From contig NC_134013.1 in the NCBI RefSeq assembly GCF_040712315.1, positions 63,153,001 to 63,217,000 of the forward strand: a DNA stretch of 64,000 bases. Direction: 5' to 3'. This document shows, piece by piece, positions 1 through 12,745 of this stretch. Source of the DNA: Castanea sativa (taxonomy: Eukaryota > Streptophyta > Magnoliopsida > Fagales > Fagaceae). A model generated the notes under the pieces. That model was not told the DNA's origin, did not search any database, and saw only the letters and a program-made list of their open reading frames with translations. How positions within the stretch are numbered: position 1 is the first letter of the stretch; every line of letters starts with the position of its first letter. A program made the translations under genes and the position numbers.

Positions 1-862
1 GACTAATCTATTGTCTATAAATTGTCATGAATTCATAACTAAGGGGCTCCAAATTGTATCAACATCTACAAATTAAGATTCATGTACTAAGGTAAATGTC
101 ATAGATTAAGCCTCTAAGAAGCAATTACATGATATATTTATAAAAACACAAGTTTGAGTCCATCAATCAACCTCCCCATAAAAATATGAGGATAACGCTG
201 CCTACCAATCACACTCATAGTCTACAACCTGCAAAATTAGGAGTTTTACGCATTGGATACGACCTTTTTTTTTCTTTTTTTTCTTTTTCTTCTTTAACCA
301 AGTGAATAAATGAATATCAAATCCACCAATGTACTTCTATGAATTTCTCAATACACTACTTCATTGAAACATGCAATGTAATGATCAATTTTTTCTTCAT
401 GTTGGATCATAAAAAGGGTAATGTCACACAGTATAGATATTTAGACTACATTACTCACTTTTTTAAAATTAGTTTAACAACTGACCAGTAATCACTTACT
501 GATTCAAAGTGAAGTAAGCCAAAGAGTACCATGCAACTAAGAACAAACAAACATAAAATTTAAGCACTTCAAGTTGCAGCGGGATATCTACACTGAATCT
601 CTAAGTAATCCTATCTTTGGTTGAGCAGCACATGCCTGCTGCATGGAGGGAAGACAGTTTTCTATTTGAAGTGGACATTCACATTAAAACTAATGCATTT
701 ACACTAGTAAGCTGTATAGCCTGCATTTCATCTAGCCAATATGTACCAAATCTTTATCTTTTTTGTTTTAGGGCCAAAAAGTACATCATCTTTACCACTT
801 AAAACAAGAACAACAAAAACTTGAAGAACCTAAGACTAGAAAGCCTTATAGGACAGACTTAC
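1..862 (-). other. Intron of the left-edge gene
   Basis: These bases follow the exon 3 donor of the minus-strand gene at 863. They are AT-rich with a T/C-rich tract near 265-295 and no open frame that continues the protein. I see nothing else in them. Confidence 0.4.
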
Positions 863-1787
863 CAACACCCATCTCCAGAAATATCTCTTCCTGGATTGCA
901 GTAGTTGCAGCCACAGCTTCCTGCGTAATGTGATAACATAAAAACCAAGCAAGAAATAGATGCAATACTTGATAAGTCCAAGAGAAACCATGCTTGACAC
1001 AGTGGTAGCATTTGCCACATAGGCTGTAAGATACTCCCCAATATCAGCAAAAACTATTTTTAACAGTAACACTTCTTCCTGAGATCCTACCCAAAGAGTC
1101 GCATTGAGAAAATCCCGTCTCAAAATAATAAAAAGCTCATCAGAACTAAGCCAAACTCCCATATTAGGCGGCAAAGTAGTGTGTTTCAGGCCACATACAA
1201 TGAAACATTCCTAGGCCGAAGTAAGAGTAATGAGGATTAACAGAAGCCACCACAGTCAAATTGAACACAAAACATACTAAACCAACCAAGTTGATAAAAG
1301 AATTACACTCATGTAATTAGACATCACAGTGAAACCAATTCTGTGAACCCATTTGCCCCTTTACTAATACAACAATGCACATTAACTGGAATGACAATGG
1401 CTCCTTACAAGTAGTACAAAGATCAAATTAATCCAATTTAAACACACTCTTACTAAATATTAAACTTTACAATAACAAAAGACAAAAGTTACATCACACC
1501 AAATTTTTTTATAATCAGAAATTGAAAGCACAAAAACGATAAAAGGGAAACTCACTTGCTGATCTTTAACAGCTTCTGCAATCCTGTTCTTCACATCTGC
1601 ACATTATTCTCGAAATCTTAAAAACCCAAAAAAAAAAAGAAAAAAGAAAAAGAGAGTTGCAAAGGTACCCACCAGGAAGGGAAGTAAGAAAAGTGAAGCG
1701 GTTGAAAAGATGGAGCAACTGCTCTTTAGAGAGCATTCCAGAGCTCTGCAACTGCGAAGTGGCAGTAGTAGCTGATGACCCAGACAT
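863..1787 (-). CDS. Small conserved plant protein, 5' part (exons 1-3 only)
   Basis: Three exons join in frame on the minus strand: 1787-1673 (38 codons plus 1 base), 1596-1556 and 920-863. All have AG/GT borders: donor GTGGGT after exon 1, GTGAGT after exon 2, GTAAGT after exon 3. The visible 71 residues start MSGSSATTATSQLQ, continue with a short hydrophobic-helical stretch (LLHLFNRFTFLTSLP) and end with IFLEMGV. Exon 4 should begin by completing a split codon after GMGV-type sequence; I could not find it in bases 1-862, so the gene runs off the left edge. There is no signal peptide; it looks like a small soluble, helical protein. An in-frame upstream ATG (1820) exists, but the one at 1787 opens the conserved-looking part. 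I do not recognise a function. Orientation is toward the window edge, head-to-tail with the R2 gene. Confidence 0.7.
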
Positions 1788-2470
1788 TTTCGGATCCTTG
1801 AGAGGCTGTAACGTGCACACGATTATCCTAAAATTGCTATTTTGTTTTTCTCTATGTGGGAAAATTTGTTCTCATTTCATTTTCGGTGTTATTGAGGCGA
1901 AACGAGTGACACGCAGCACGCTCTTATGTCCTTTTCACATTAATTCCCAAACCCAAGAAAGAGAATGGGTCCTTTGAATTAAACAAAATAAAGGGTCTGT
2001 TCCTTCAAATGTATTTTATTTCAACAGAGTAAAACAGGGTAAAGTGGACCATCAAAAGTGACAAAAAACGCTTTTTCATCACTTTTTTTTTTACCAATGT
2101 TTAATCTCATCTGTTTCTCAAACCTTTTCTAAAGAAAATTGGTACGAACGATCAAACCCATAACCCTAAAAAATGATCTTGTTTCAATCATATTTCATAA
2201 TTTATTGAGTCAAAAATAAAAATAAAATAAAATAAAAATCACAATGATAATGTTAAGCACTATATATTCTTTGTATGACACAATTTAATAAAAAAATAGA
2301 TGCCACATCAACATACACATCAAAAGTGAACGAAATTTTCTTTTTATCATTTCTAAACAAGAAATTGAACAAACAAAGAAACTAAAATTATAAATATAAA
2401 AAGCAATTTAAAACTAAAAAAAAAAATAGAAACACAAATATTAAATATTAGGTACATAATAAGTACTAAA
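1788..2470. other. Intergenic spacer between the left-edge gene and the R2 gene
   Basis: It holds the putative promoter and 5' leader of the minus-strand gene starting at 1787, then AT-rich sequence that includes the 3' flank of the R2 gene. TTTATT at about 2200, read on the minus strand, is a possible AATAAA poly(A) signal for R2. No gene seen. Confidence 0.4.
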
Positions 2471-3463
2471 TTAGAAATCCTCATCCAACTTGAACACATG
2501 GGTGTCACCACCATTTGCATTCAAACTTGACATCACAGAAGCTTTCTGGTACTCCCCAACTCTCTTCTCAAAGAAATTGGTCTTTCCTTGCAACGAAATC
2601 AGCTCCATCCAATCAAATGGGTTCTGAACATTGTAGATTTTGCCACACCCCAACGCGCCCAAAAGCCTGTCAGCCACAAACTCGATGTACTGGCTCATCA
2701 GGTCGCCGTTCATCCCAACCAACGCGCAGGGCAGGGCGTCGCACACAAACTCCCTCTCTATATCCACCGCGTCGCGAACGATCCCCTTCACGCGCTCCTC
2801 GCTCAGCTTCTTGCGCAAGAGAGTGTAGAGCAGGCACGCGAAATCGCAGTGGAGGCCTTCGTCTCGCGAGATCAACTCGTTGGAGAAGGTTAACCCGGGC
2901 ATTAACCCGCGCTTTTTTAGCCAAAATATAGCGCAGAAGCTACCGGAGAAGAAAATGCCTTCGACGCAGGCGAAGGCGATGAGCCTCTCGGCGAACGATT
3001 CTCCGCCGTCGATCCACCGCAGGGCCCACTCGGCCTTCTTCGCCACGCAAGGAACGGTCTCCATCGCGTGGAACAGCCGGTTCTTCTCGGCCGAGTCCTT
3101 GATATAGGTCTCGAGCAAGAGACTGTACATTTCGGAGTGGATATTCTCGATCGCAATCTGGAAGCCATAGAAAGCGCGAGCCTCCGAAACCTGGACCTCC
3201 TTCATGAACCTTCCGGCCAGATTCTCCAAAACGATGCCGTCGGAGGCGGCGAAGAAGGCGAGCACGTGAGTGACGAAGTGCCTCTCACCGTCGGTTAGGT
3301 TTTCCCAGTGACGCAAGTCGCCGGAGAGATCGACCTCCTCGGCGGTCCAGAACGAGGCCTCGGCCTTCTTGTACATCTCCCAGATCTCCGGGTACTGAAT
3401 CGGGAACATGCAGAACCGGTCCGGGTTCGGAGCTAGCAATGGCTCTTCGGGAATCGAAGGCAT
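2471..3463 (-). CDS. RNR2: Ribonucleoside-diphosphate reductase small subunit (R2), intronless
   Basis: Class Ia ribonucleotide reductase R2 houses the di-iron/tyrosyl-radical cofactor and, with R1, reduces ribonucleoside diphosphates to deoxy forms for DNA synthesis and repair. The 330-residue frame has no introns and matches the usual plant R2 length. Iron ligands are visible at the family spacing: Asp75, Glu106, His109, Glu168, Glu202 and His205; the radical tyrosine is Tyr113 in [12 protein letters not shown]. The C-terminal tail FKLDEDF is the R1-docking peptide. The start ATG at 3463 gives the typical short N-terminus [10 protein letters not shown]. The coding region is much richer in GC than its flanks, as is common for this intronless gene. 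The promoter carries E2F-like cores consistent with S-phase expression. No damaged residue is seen, so I expect a functional gene. TSO2 is the Arabidopsis name of one paralogue; I cannot tell which paralogue this is. Confidence 0.96.
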   Translation of the reverse strand: MPSIPEEPLLAPNPDRFCMFPIQYPEIWEMYKKAEASFWTAEEVDLSGDLRHWENLTDGERHFVTHVLAFFAASDGIVLENLAGRFMKEVQVSEARAFYGFQIAIENIHSEMYSLLLETYIKDSAEKNRLFHAMETVPCVAKKAEWALRWIDGGESFAERLIAFACVEGIFFSGSFCAIFWLKKRGLMPGLTFSNELISRDEGLHCDFACLLYTLLRKKLSEERVKGIVRDAVDIEREFVCDALPCALVGMNGDLMSQYIEFVADRLLGALGCGKIYNVQNPFDWMELISLQGKTNFFEKRVGEYQKASVMSSLNANGGDTHVFKLDEDF

Positions 3464-3545
3464 ATTGGGATTTTTGAAATTTGGGAATTAGGTCTTTGTT
3501 TTTGTTGATTTTGGGGTGCTGAGAATCGTTAGTGTTTGGGTGGAA

Positions 3546-3620
3546 TTATATAAGGGTTGGAGTGAGAGAGTTTGCGCGGGGATTTAAAATTTTATTTTGG
3601 GGGTGAGAAGCTTGCGCGAG
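3546..3620 (-). promoter_or_regulatory. R2 promoter: TATA box and paired E2F-like sites
   Basis: Reading toward the R2 start at 3463, a TATATAA box lies at 3546-3553. Upstream of it TTGCGCG occurs twice exactly 40 bp apart, at 3572-3578 and 3612-3618, flanked as TTTGCGCGGG and CTTGCGCGAG. Plant R2 promoters are known E2F targets; these cores resemble, but do not exactly match, the TTTSSCGC consensus, so the E2F assignment is inference. Confidence 0.5.
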
Positions 3621-6600
3621 AATGAACCCAAGGGTGTTTTGGGAATTTCCTATTATATCCGTATCCATATCCGTTTTGGTTGGTTAGAGTGCGATTTGTT
3701 TTATTTTACGAATATAGCCTTGGATTTGGTTGGAATTGCGCTTGGAGATAGAGGGCCTTTGTGTAATATTTGAGTGTATTGAAGGGCTTTTTTAGAAAGT
3801 TTTCAAACATTAAAGGAAAGGTTAATTTTTTTTAATTTGATTTTTGTAGTGAAGCTTGGGAGGGAAGCTTTGTGGGAAAATTAAACAATTTGTATATTAG
3901 CGGGAGTTTTTGTTTGGCGCCATATTCAACTTGGAATATTCTCTATTTTTGGTATGTGTTTTGAAATTGAACTGGATTGAAAGGAAAAAGGAGCACACGG
4001 TTTTTACTTTTTAAAGTTTTTACTTTTTACCTTGGCTCCTAAAAATAATGTGCGTTGGATTCAAATTTTTACTTTGTGTGACTTTTTTTTGATTGAAATT
4101 AAAAATTAAAAATATTTTATTATTTAACTTATTTTTATTATTATTTATAGCTTTGCTGTACTTTTTGGTACTATTCATAAACTTCATCATATTATTTTAA
4201 TTAACTTTTATTTTTATCTACAATACTTTTAATAATAATTTTTTAATTTTAATAAAATAAATGGTATCTAAACACAATTTTTATTTATTTGATTCACATT
4301 AATGAGTTGGGCCCCAATAGTGTAATTTTGGGAATATTAATGGTGATTGATTGATTGTGGGACGGAGGCTGAGGGTACATACTGATAACGGTTTCGGCAG
4401 ATGTGAAAAGATATGAGTTGTCTAATATTAGACTATAAAAAGTAAAAAGTGAAAATGATGAAAATTACTACTATATATCTACGTGTATGCAGTGCACACA
4501 ATGCAAGCACATATACTGAAATTCACACACCCGCGTCATACGCCATAAGTTCATTTGCGTGTGTCCAGGCACAGATTAACAGTGAATGGCACACGCTATA
4601 CGTATGTGCAACATGTATAAAGTGTAAAGAAAATAAAAACAACAATGTTAAATGGGCCTAAATGGCCAAGATATCAAACGATTATATGATCAATGGAATG
4701 TTCATATTAATGTTTTGTTTTTTCTTGTAAGTCTATGAATGTTGAATTTGATTGATGATGATGAAGCTTGAGCTTGACTATCATTATTAATGTTTTGTTT
4801 TTTTCTTGTAAGTCTATAAGTGTTGAATTTGATTGATGATGATGAAGCTTGAACTTGACTATCATTTTGTATATAATATTTTTTTCAATCTTGAATGAAA
4901 TTGAGAATTCGAGATTATTCATTTACGATGTAAATTTGTAATCCTAACTTGTAGGAAGAGCTTTAAGACTTTTGAAATGTACTCCTACAAGATTGAGTAA
5001 AGTCTTTATTTATACAAGTCTTGAATATGTGTGATGACATATGATTAGCTCTAAACGGTGACACATATCATCATTTAAATTAAGGGACTTTCTATCTTGT
5101 TCTCCAAGAAAAACATGACATTATTCAATTAATCTAACTGTTTTAATTTAAAATAATATGTGATAGTATTTAATTCGACTTTTTTTTTGTCATTTTCAAT
5201 TAAATATCAATGTGTGTCAACATGTGATTAACTCTTAGGTATTCTTTATAATTTATATTCAATGACGCTTGGAATGTTTACATTATTCTATAAATAAATA
5301 TAGTAGGTGTACAAGGCAAAAACCTTTAACTCGTGGACTAATGGGGCTTAAACCGTAATAACCAATTTGTAGAGATGGGCTAGAAAGCTAAGTCCTGAAA
5401 AGAAAAACTCAAATAAAAATGTAACTGAGAGGCAAAGTGAAGGAGTACAAAAGAGAAACTATTTCTTTCTTATAAACTTTCCTCAATCAATTAGAGGAGG
5501 AACGCGAGCAATTGAAGAATACAATTTCAAATAGAACGTTTACAATTCTCTTACAATCCTATTCTTAGACTCAATATTTTTGGATCCCCTGTATATGAAG
5601 GGTCTTTTTCTATTTATATGGAGATTGCAGCTATTTTAGTCATCCACTTGTAGTGTAGATGTACTTGGTGGTAAATACTTGTCCCATCCCCCATATCCCC
5701 TCCTTTTGAGGCTTGGATGAGTGCACAACAGGCTGACGGAACATTGTTCAAGAGTGTCATCCAATCATAAATACGGCATGGCTAGTTGGTGAAGTGCATT
5801 TAATATAGAGAAGACGATCACTTTCTCAGGAAGCATCCTTCCCCTACATCTTGGACTTTATTTTCCTTTGACAATATATTTTCCTACTAATAACCTGCAA
5901 ATTTACTATACTCTAATCATGTTTTCAAGCTTACCTTGCTCCTCAGTCAAGGTTCATGGGATAAATCTTCCTCGGACAAGTCTTCCCATAATCTTTTATG
6001 ACAATCCTTCTTAGAAAAGTCTCATTTAGGTTAAATCCCTTATTTAAGCCTGTAATACTTGGACTAGGCTCCTTCCTTAATTTTTCATTATTGTCCTATT
6101 GGGCCTCTTTGGACTTATTTAGGCTCAATCCCTTTGATCCCCCAGTAAGAACCACTAATTACTACGTGACACTTTTATAATTGGCTACATTACATGGACT
6201 CAGTGGTATGTCATGCCAATTTGTAATTGGATTATAATTTCCACTTCTACGATAAGTAAATCATTCTTGATATGTATGAGATGCATATAACTTTCCAACA
6301 AACAATTCGTAGTATGATTGAGGATTTTTTTTACTCAATTATTAAATTGGTTGTTTGTGTCAACCCATATAATCTAATATCTCCACTTTGACACAACAGA
6401 AACACTACCCGCCAGCCGCCAACATGAATTACAACATTTAATCATACATGGCCTTGTTCTATATGATTTTGGTCAAAAATGGTGTATTCAAGTGTATGTG
6501 CCAAGTGGTAAAAATGATAAATGGCATTGCTCATTTTAATAGTGAATGTTATAAAAAAAATTTTTGGCATAAGTTTCAACTTTTAGTTTTTAGTTTTTAT

Positions 6601-7576
6601 GTATAACTTTTTAAAATCTTTTTTTTTTTAAGGTACAAATATACTTTAGCATATTTTCAACAAAATTTTTTTTTAGCAAAAAGCAGATATTCTATTCCCA
6701 AATGGACACAAAGTTTTTTTTTATTATTAGTTAAAATATTATACTGTTATAATAATTTAATTTGAGTTTTAAAGAGTTCATGATTTACAAAAATATGTGT
6801 GAGCTTATTTGCTGACTGCTGCTTTCAACATATGAAAAGGGACTACAGAATATGCTAAACATTGTGGAGCTTCCCATGTTTGGAAGGGTGTCAACCCCCC
6901 AATGGGGACACATTAATTTGCTGCAGTTAGATTTAGCTTAATTGCCGTATCTTGACTGTTGTATTGCATATATATCAATTTTTTGCTTCTCAAAAAAAAA
7001 AAAGACTGTTGTATTGCTTTTCTCTGTTGTATACTTGTATGCCAATTTCAATTGAATGATATATTATAAGATTTAGGAGGTGTTTGGTACATGCATTTAA
7101 ACAACAGTTTTCAGTTTTTAAACAACATTACAAGTATTTTTACACAATTTTCACTCACACATATTTCTAAAAAATACAAGCAACGTTACTAAAACAATAT
7201 TACCAAACATGCCTATAAGTTTCAAAAAACAAAAAGACTTTCAATGAACAAACTTTGAATTTTAAAAATTTTGGGGAGCAAGCTTGAGACTTGAGTGGGA
7301 AGCTTTGCCAAGTGCCAACCATGTCTAATTTTGTATATCTTGTAAAATTGTAACTTGTGGCGGGAGTTATTTGTTGCCGTCCTGAGCTTCAAAGTTCAAA
7401 TTGAAAGAGCAAACACTTTTGACGGAGCTCCTATAAATAATAAAGGACTTCCCAATGACTGACGTACCTACTAGCATGGTCCCATGAAGAGAGTTAGTGT
7501 TAGGATCATTGTAATATTAAAATGTAATTTGACAATTAATTGAGAAAAAGTAAGAGTCTTACACTTTTACGCGGGG
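3621..7576. other. Gene-poor AT-rich intergenic region
   Basis: No credible exon or RNA gene found. It contains simple AT-rich sequence, the tandem repeat at 4707-4867, and a stretch around 5290-6180 with a slightly higher GC content and LTR-like texture that I could not bound. Confidence 0.35.
4707..4867. repeat. Tandem duplication of an ~80-bp unit
   Basis: A unit beginning TTAATGTTTTG and ending TTGACTATCATT occurs twice back to back (about 4708-4787 and 4788-4867), with only a few differences. Its minus-strand frame reads through both copies, but it shows no sign of being coding beyond the repeat itself. Confidence 0.85.
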
Positions 7577-7741
7577 TAATGATAGGATATATAAAATCTC
7601 ACAACTATTATTATAATTTGTCACGTGGTAAGTTGTGAATGGTAAATGTTAAATAGTAAGTCTATACTTCCATTATTTACAACTCGCCACATAGCAAATT
7701 ATGATAAAAGTTATGAGACTTTTATGTATTCCTAACATTTT
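7577..7741. mobile_element. Small inverted-repeat element (MITE-like)
   Basis: The left arm starting TAATGATAGGATAT and the reversed right arm starting AAATGTTAGGAATA match over about 44 bp with scattered differences, closing a ~165-bp hairpin-capable unit. No clear target duplication was found, so the superfamily is open. Confidence 0.55.
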
Positions 7742-8760
7742 CCTTTATGTGGTAATTGAGTCTTAGGTTATTGATCAATGGTTATTGAGTCAATCTTAGG
7801 TTATTGAGTCTTACGTGGTTAGGCTTTAGTGTTTTTTTTTTTTTTTTTTTAAATAATAATAATAATAATATTATTAAAAAAAAATAATTGCACATGGATA
7901 AAGAGAGAGAATCGTTATTTATTTATGAAACCGGCTCCTTAATAGATGAGAGATTACATTATCTTAATTTATTTAAAATATAAGGGGTCTATTCATTCTC
8001 ATAAAACTCTTACATTAGAGAATACATGGAATTAGTTCAGCAACAATAACTAAGTATTAGTCTCAAAATTTTGAAATCAACGGAATAAAAGTTAATTATA
8101 TTATGGATGCATTAGGACTATGAACAGGTAGGGTTGGGTGGGTTGAAGTTCAAATTTTTAACCAAATTGTCCATTTGACCTTGATGGGCTAGAAAAGTTC
8201 AAACCGCCACGACCCACTAACCTCTGTAACCAATGAGTCGAATGAAAATACAGGCAATTTCAACTAAGTAGATTGAATGGGTTGACAAAACACATTTGCA
8301 TAGATTGAACATTCTTTAATTGGGTCATAAAATAAAACGACATTTTAATGAGCAATCTTTCAAATAGTTCTAGGTGGAGTAATACTACAACCACAAATTA
8401 TTTTATAGTATTTTTACAAATTGTTAATGTAGCCAATTTCTTATTGATTTTCATCTAAGCCCACTATTTATATCATTTTTTATTTACTAATAATCACTCT
8501 CCACATTAGCCCTTCGTAAAAGTTTTTGTAAAAAAATTTGTATCTCTACATTACTCATTCTTGGTGTTTTTACTACCGTGAACCTTTGGCGCAATAATGG
8601 TTACTTTACAATTATAAGTTATTGTGGGGTGAAGAAGAAGCAAGGGATGGGGTTAAGTCTCCAGGCAAAAGTCTTACACATATACACTTAAATTATGCAT
8701 TTTTTTTAGAGAGGGATGCTTAAATTAATCTAGAGTAGGATTTTTATCTTATATTTTTGG
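7742..8760. other. AT-rich spacer
   Basis: Includes T- and AAT-rich simple sequence near 7832-7875. No gene or bounded repeat seen. Confidence 0.3.
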
Positions 8761-9173
8761 AGAAATTACACTTTACCACTATAAACTATACTCTAGATTA
8801 CACTTTGCATTTCTAAACTTTTCAAATGCACATTTTGCACCATGAACTATGACCCTTGTTACACTTTGCTCCCCAACGTTAAGTTTGTCATTAACTCGGA
8901 TAAAAAATTATGACATCACATGAAAAGACCCAATTGTCCCTCTTTTCAATCCCTTAAAAGTAAAGAAGAAATTACATTTTACTACCCTAAATTATACTCT
9001 TGATTACACTTTACACTATAAACTTTGAATTTATGTCCAAGTTAACAGTGAACTTAACGTTGGAGTGCAAAGTTTAACAATAGTAATAATTTAGGGTGCA
9101 AAACGTGCATTTGAGAAGTTTAGGGTGCAAAGTGTAATTCAAGGTACAATTTAGGGTGGCAAAGTGTAAATTT
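8761..9173. mobile_element. Inverted-repeat element with ~140-bp arms
   Basis: The left arm (8761-8910) runs AATTACACTTTACC onward; the reversed right arm (9030-9173) runs AATTTACACTTTGCC onward and follows it through TTACACTTTGCA, CTAAACTT and CCAACGTTAAGTT. The two arms enclose about 120 bp without coding capacity. This resembles non-autonomous Mutator-like elements with long arms. No exact target duplication was found. Confidence 0.6.
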
Positions 9174-10578
9174 GCATATATATATATATATATATTTTAA
9201 AAAGGATTCATGGTGTCTCCCAAATAAAACAAGGAAAGAAAAAGATTGACAAAATACTAAAATAAATGACATATAGAGCTTTTTATTACTATTAATATTA
9301 TATACATACATGGTAGGATTCAAGTTACACCTGGTGTAATCTTAAGCAATGTTACACCATCTAATAACTTGTTATAGAATTCATATTTTGAAAATCTCAC
9401 CGTTGAATTGCATGTTTTAAATGTTTTTAACATTCTTGCCAATTTTTATGTCAATTGGATGTTATTATTATTCGATCCATAAACTCGTATTTTAGCATTA
9501 TTTTAAATTACAAAAATTTAAATTTAAATAATTGATTGATTACATGGCTATTAATCTTTGATCGCCATGAAAATTTGCAAGCATGGGGAATATACTAAGA
9601 TAATGTAATTTAATAGTGAATTTTTCAAAATTCGCATCCAAATAAAAAAATATTGAGTGGTGAAACATTACTAACACACACGCACGCTTGCGCATGCATT
9701 AAACCAATTAACCAGCCCACCATTCTCCGTCTCTTAAAAAAACCCACCATTCTAATGGGTCATTTTAAATGAACAAAGTTGTTCAGAAATAGCTCAAGCT
9801 CAGGTTGGGGAAAGAGATTTATGTTCATTTAATTAATAGACTAATCAAGCTCAAATCCAATGGTTGGCTATTAAATTAGTGAAGCTCAAACATAATAATT
9901 TATTCGTGAGAAAGCTCTTAAGTATGACATTTGATTTTGGTATATATAATATTTTTTTTTTTTAAGTATACATGTATAAAAATATTTTTTATAGACTTCA
10001 TATTACGTTTACAAATAACTTTATGAGATATCAAATTATTATTTACAATTTATTGATAATATAACTAGTCTCTTTCATAGTCAAAATTATATATTAATTT
10101 TAAAAAAGACATAATTTTTATAAGTTTATAAATGAAAACTTTTAACTTAGATAGTATGCAAAAACACATTTTTTGGTCTTTATATTTTAAATTTGTTATT
10201 ATTTTGATTTCTATAGTCATCTCACTTACATTCAACACCTACGTTGCTAATGGGCTACATTGATAGTTTAAAAATATCATTTTCGTAAGTGAGAGACAAC
10301 ATAGACCAAAATGATATCACATTTCAAAAAACAATTATTAAAATGAAAGTCATGAGAGCTTAAGGATCAAGTTGAAATAAAGCCAAAATATACGAACAAA
10401 AAATGTGTTTTATAACTAAATAATATAATTCCAACTATAATGAACAGTAGTTGTTAGATCTTAGCATATATTTGTACAAACTACAAAGGATAAAACTTGT
10501 AGTTGTGATGTTTGTTATGTATGGAAAAATAATAAGATAATATTGTTTGACATGAAAATGAAACAAGTTTGAATATAC
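9174..10578. other. AT-rich spacer
   Basis: Starts with a (TA)n run at about 9178-9195. No exon, RNA gene or bounded repeat recognised. Confidence 0.3.
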
Positions 10579-10980
10579 TGGGGGTGTGTAGCCAACCCGC
10601 CAAAACCGACCCGACTTAACCCAACCCGCTGGGTTGGGTCGGTTTTTAGTCTTTAATGGGTTGGGTTGGTTTACAAAAAAAAGTTTTTTGATAGCAGGTT
10701 GGGTTGGGTTGGGTTTGGTTCATAAAATTTCAAACCCGCCAAAACCCAATCCGACCCACCCATATATATATATATATATTTAAAATGTATTATATAATTA
10801 ATAAAAATTTTAAAATAATCAGCTCTTCCTATCCTATATAAAAACCAATTAGTTCACACAAACCCTAGTAAATTACTATTGTTGTTTAGTCATTAATGTT
10901 GTTTGTCTTTAAGGAGTTACATTGATATTAATCTTTGAGTTTTGTTAATATATTTATATTTATATTTTTTTCTACTCAAT

Positions 10981-11024
<44 letters not shown>

Positions 11025-11178
11025 TTTTTTTCCAACCCATGAGTTCAACTTGACCCATGTGGGTTGGGTTGGACTTATGTGATGAGTTAGGTTGGGTTGA
11101 ATTTTTTTTGACCCGCCATGGTGGGTTGGGTCAAAAAATTCCCTCAACCCGACTCAACCCGGCCCATGCACACCCCTA
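10579..11178. mobile_element. Non-autonomous hAT element, 600 bp
   Basis: The left end reads TGGGGGTGTG and the reversed right end TAGGGGTGTGC, a terminal inverted repeat seen in plant hAT elements. Flanking 8-bp direct repeats GAATATAC (10571-10578) and AAATATAC (11179-11186) match at seven of eight positions, the hAT target-site length. Both subterminal zones are packed with GGGTTGGG/CCCAACCC and ACCCGCC motifs, like subterminal transposase-binding repeats. The middle holds an (AAT)n run (about 10984-11020). No transposase remains. Confidence 0.8.
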
Positions 11179-11186
11179 AAATATAC

Positions 11187-12289
11187 AATCTAGTTTGTTA
11201 ACAATCTTGATTTGACTTATATTTTTTTTTTTATAAACAATTTAAATAAACTTGAATAAACAATCTTGAACTTTTGATATTTGGTTCATGCCTCAACTTG
11301 GTCCTAAATAAGAGACTGAAGTATACTTTTGAGCATTAAAATTTGAAGTTGTTTTAATTTTGTTCTTTTAAATTTCAAAATTTTTAATTTTGGTAATTCA
11401 TGCTTGATATAATTTTCTATTTAGATATTCATATTTGATTTAGTCTTTTGTCTAATCCCTCACGAAAATTTAAAATTTGAAATGTAAAGAGTGACATAGA
11501 AAACTGAGAATTAAACAGGAAGAATCTAAATGAAAATTTTGACGCATAAATGATCAAAATGAAAATAACTGCAAACTTGAAAAGCCAAAAATGCATTTTA
11601 TTCTAAATAAAACCATTCATCTGTGTGGGTCGAGGCGGGCCAGGCAGCTTAGGGCTTCACGCAGGTTTGGGCTTCAAGCATGTTTTTTACACAGCCTTAG
11701 GATGCAATGCATTTCATTAGAAGTTTAGAACTGGGAAGCATTTAGAGACATTCATGATTCATCATCCACAATAAAGAAATAATAAATCTTTGCAGGGACA
11801 TGTCATGTAGATTCACAGACAAGCAATCACTTGGGTAAGTATTTCTGAATCAATTCATCAAGTAAACTTTTCCAAAAATGTTACAAGCAACACTTGACAA
11901 GGTACACGCCGTAGGTAGATGAGAGTGATGAGACATATATGAATGTACAAATGAAGCATATTGGACTCACTGGAGCACTAAATTTAGATAGAGGAAAAAA
12001 AAGACAAAAATTGTAAAAACACGTGTGTAACAAACACTTCCCAAAATAAAAGGGAAAACTCAATAAATTAACAATAATGCTAAAATCGACATTTTCATGC
12101 GTATTTTATCATAGCTAGATGTGAGTAATGGAGAATAAATGGTGTGTTCATGTAATTTTGACATATAGCTAATCATAATCTGCCACATAGTACAATTGTG
12201 GCAATGTGTGTGTGAAAGTGTGTGACACTAGCCATATTGATAAATTAAATCTAGATTCATATAAGTATACTTTAGCACACTTATGGTTT
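11187..12289. other. Spacer upstream of the 13-exon gene
   Basis: AT-rich, with a GC-richer patch near 11630-11690 (GGGTCGAGGCGGGCC). No gene or bounded element seen; the distal promoter of the gene at 12862 may lie here. Confidence 0.3.
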
Positions 12290-12745
12290 TTAGCTTTTAT
12301 GTAAAAAATTTTAAAACTTTTGTTTCTTCATTTTTTCAAAGTACAAATATATTTTAGTACACTTTCAGTAAAAGTGAACTTGGGCCGAAGGATGGTAGTT
12401 GATGCCAAAAGTGAGCTTCTTTAAGGAAGTAGTAATGAGACTACAACAATAATTGTGGTAGTTGCTATTAGCATTTCTTGGTTACTCAACTTAAATGCTT
12501 TTTTTAGCTTTTATATACAATTTTTTAATTTAAAATTTTCATTTTTTCAAAGTACAATTATACTTTACCATTCTTTCAGTAAAAAAATTTTCAGTAAAAA
12601 GCTAGATCTTTATCGACACAAGCTTGGGCTGAGATGGTAGTTGATGCGGAAAGTGAGCTTCTTTAAGGAAGCAGTAATGAGACTGACAACAATAGTTTTG
12701 GTAGTTGCTGTTAGAATTTCTGTGGTTCCTCAACTTAAATGTAGA
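12290..12745 (+). repeat. Tandem duplication (~220-bp unit) in the upstream region of the 13-exon gene
   Basis: Two adjacent copies, about 12290-12500 and 12504-12745, share TTTTAGCTTTTAT, TTTTTTCAAAGTACAA, GATGGTAGTTGATGC and GTGAGCTTCTTTAAGGAAG in the same order. They end about 120 bp before the chosen start codon, so they probably make up promoter or 5' leader sequence. Confidence 0.75.

Noticed and set aside
2515..2931. Plus-strand open frames opposite the R2 gene
   Set aside because: They are antisense shadows of a GC-rich conserved coding region; the minus-strand protein has every catalytic residue.
5290..6180. Possible LTR remnant
   Set aside because: Texture resembles an LTR (TATA-like ATTTATATGG near 5612) but no ends, partner LTR or flanking duplication could be fixed.
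8385..8580. Possible MITE (ACAACCACAAATT... with AT-rich interior)
   Set aside because: I could not find a convincing second arm or target duplication.
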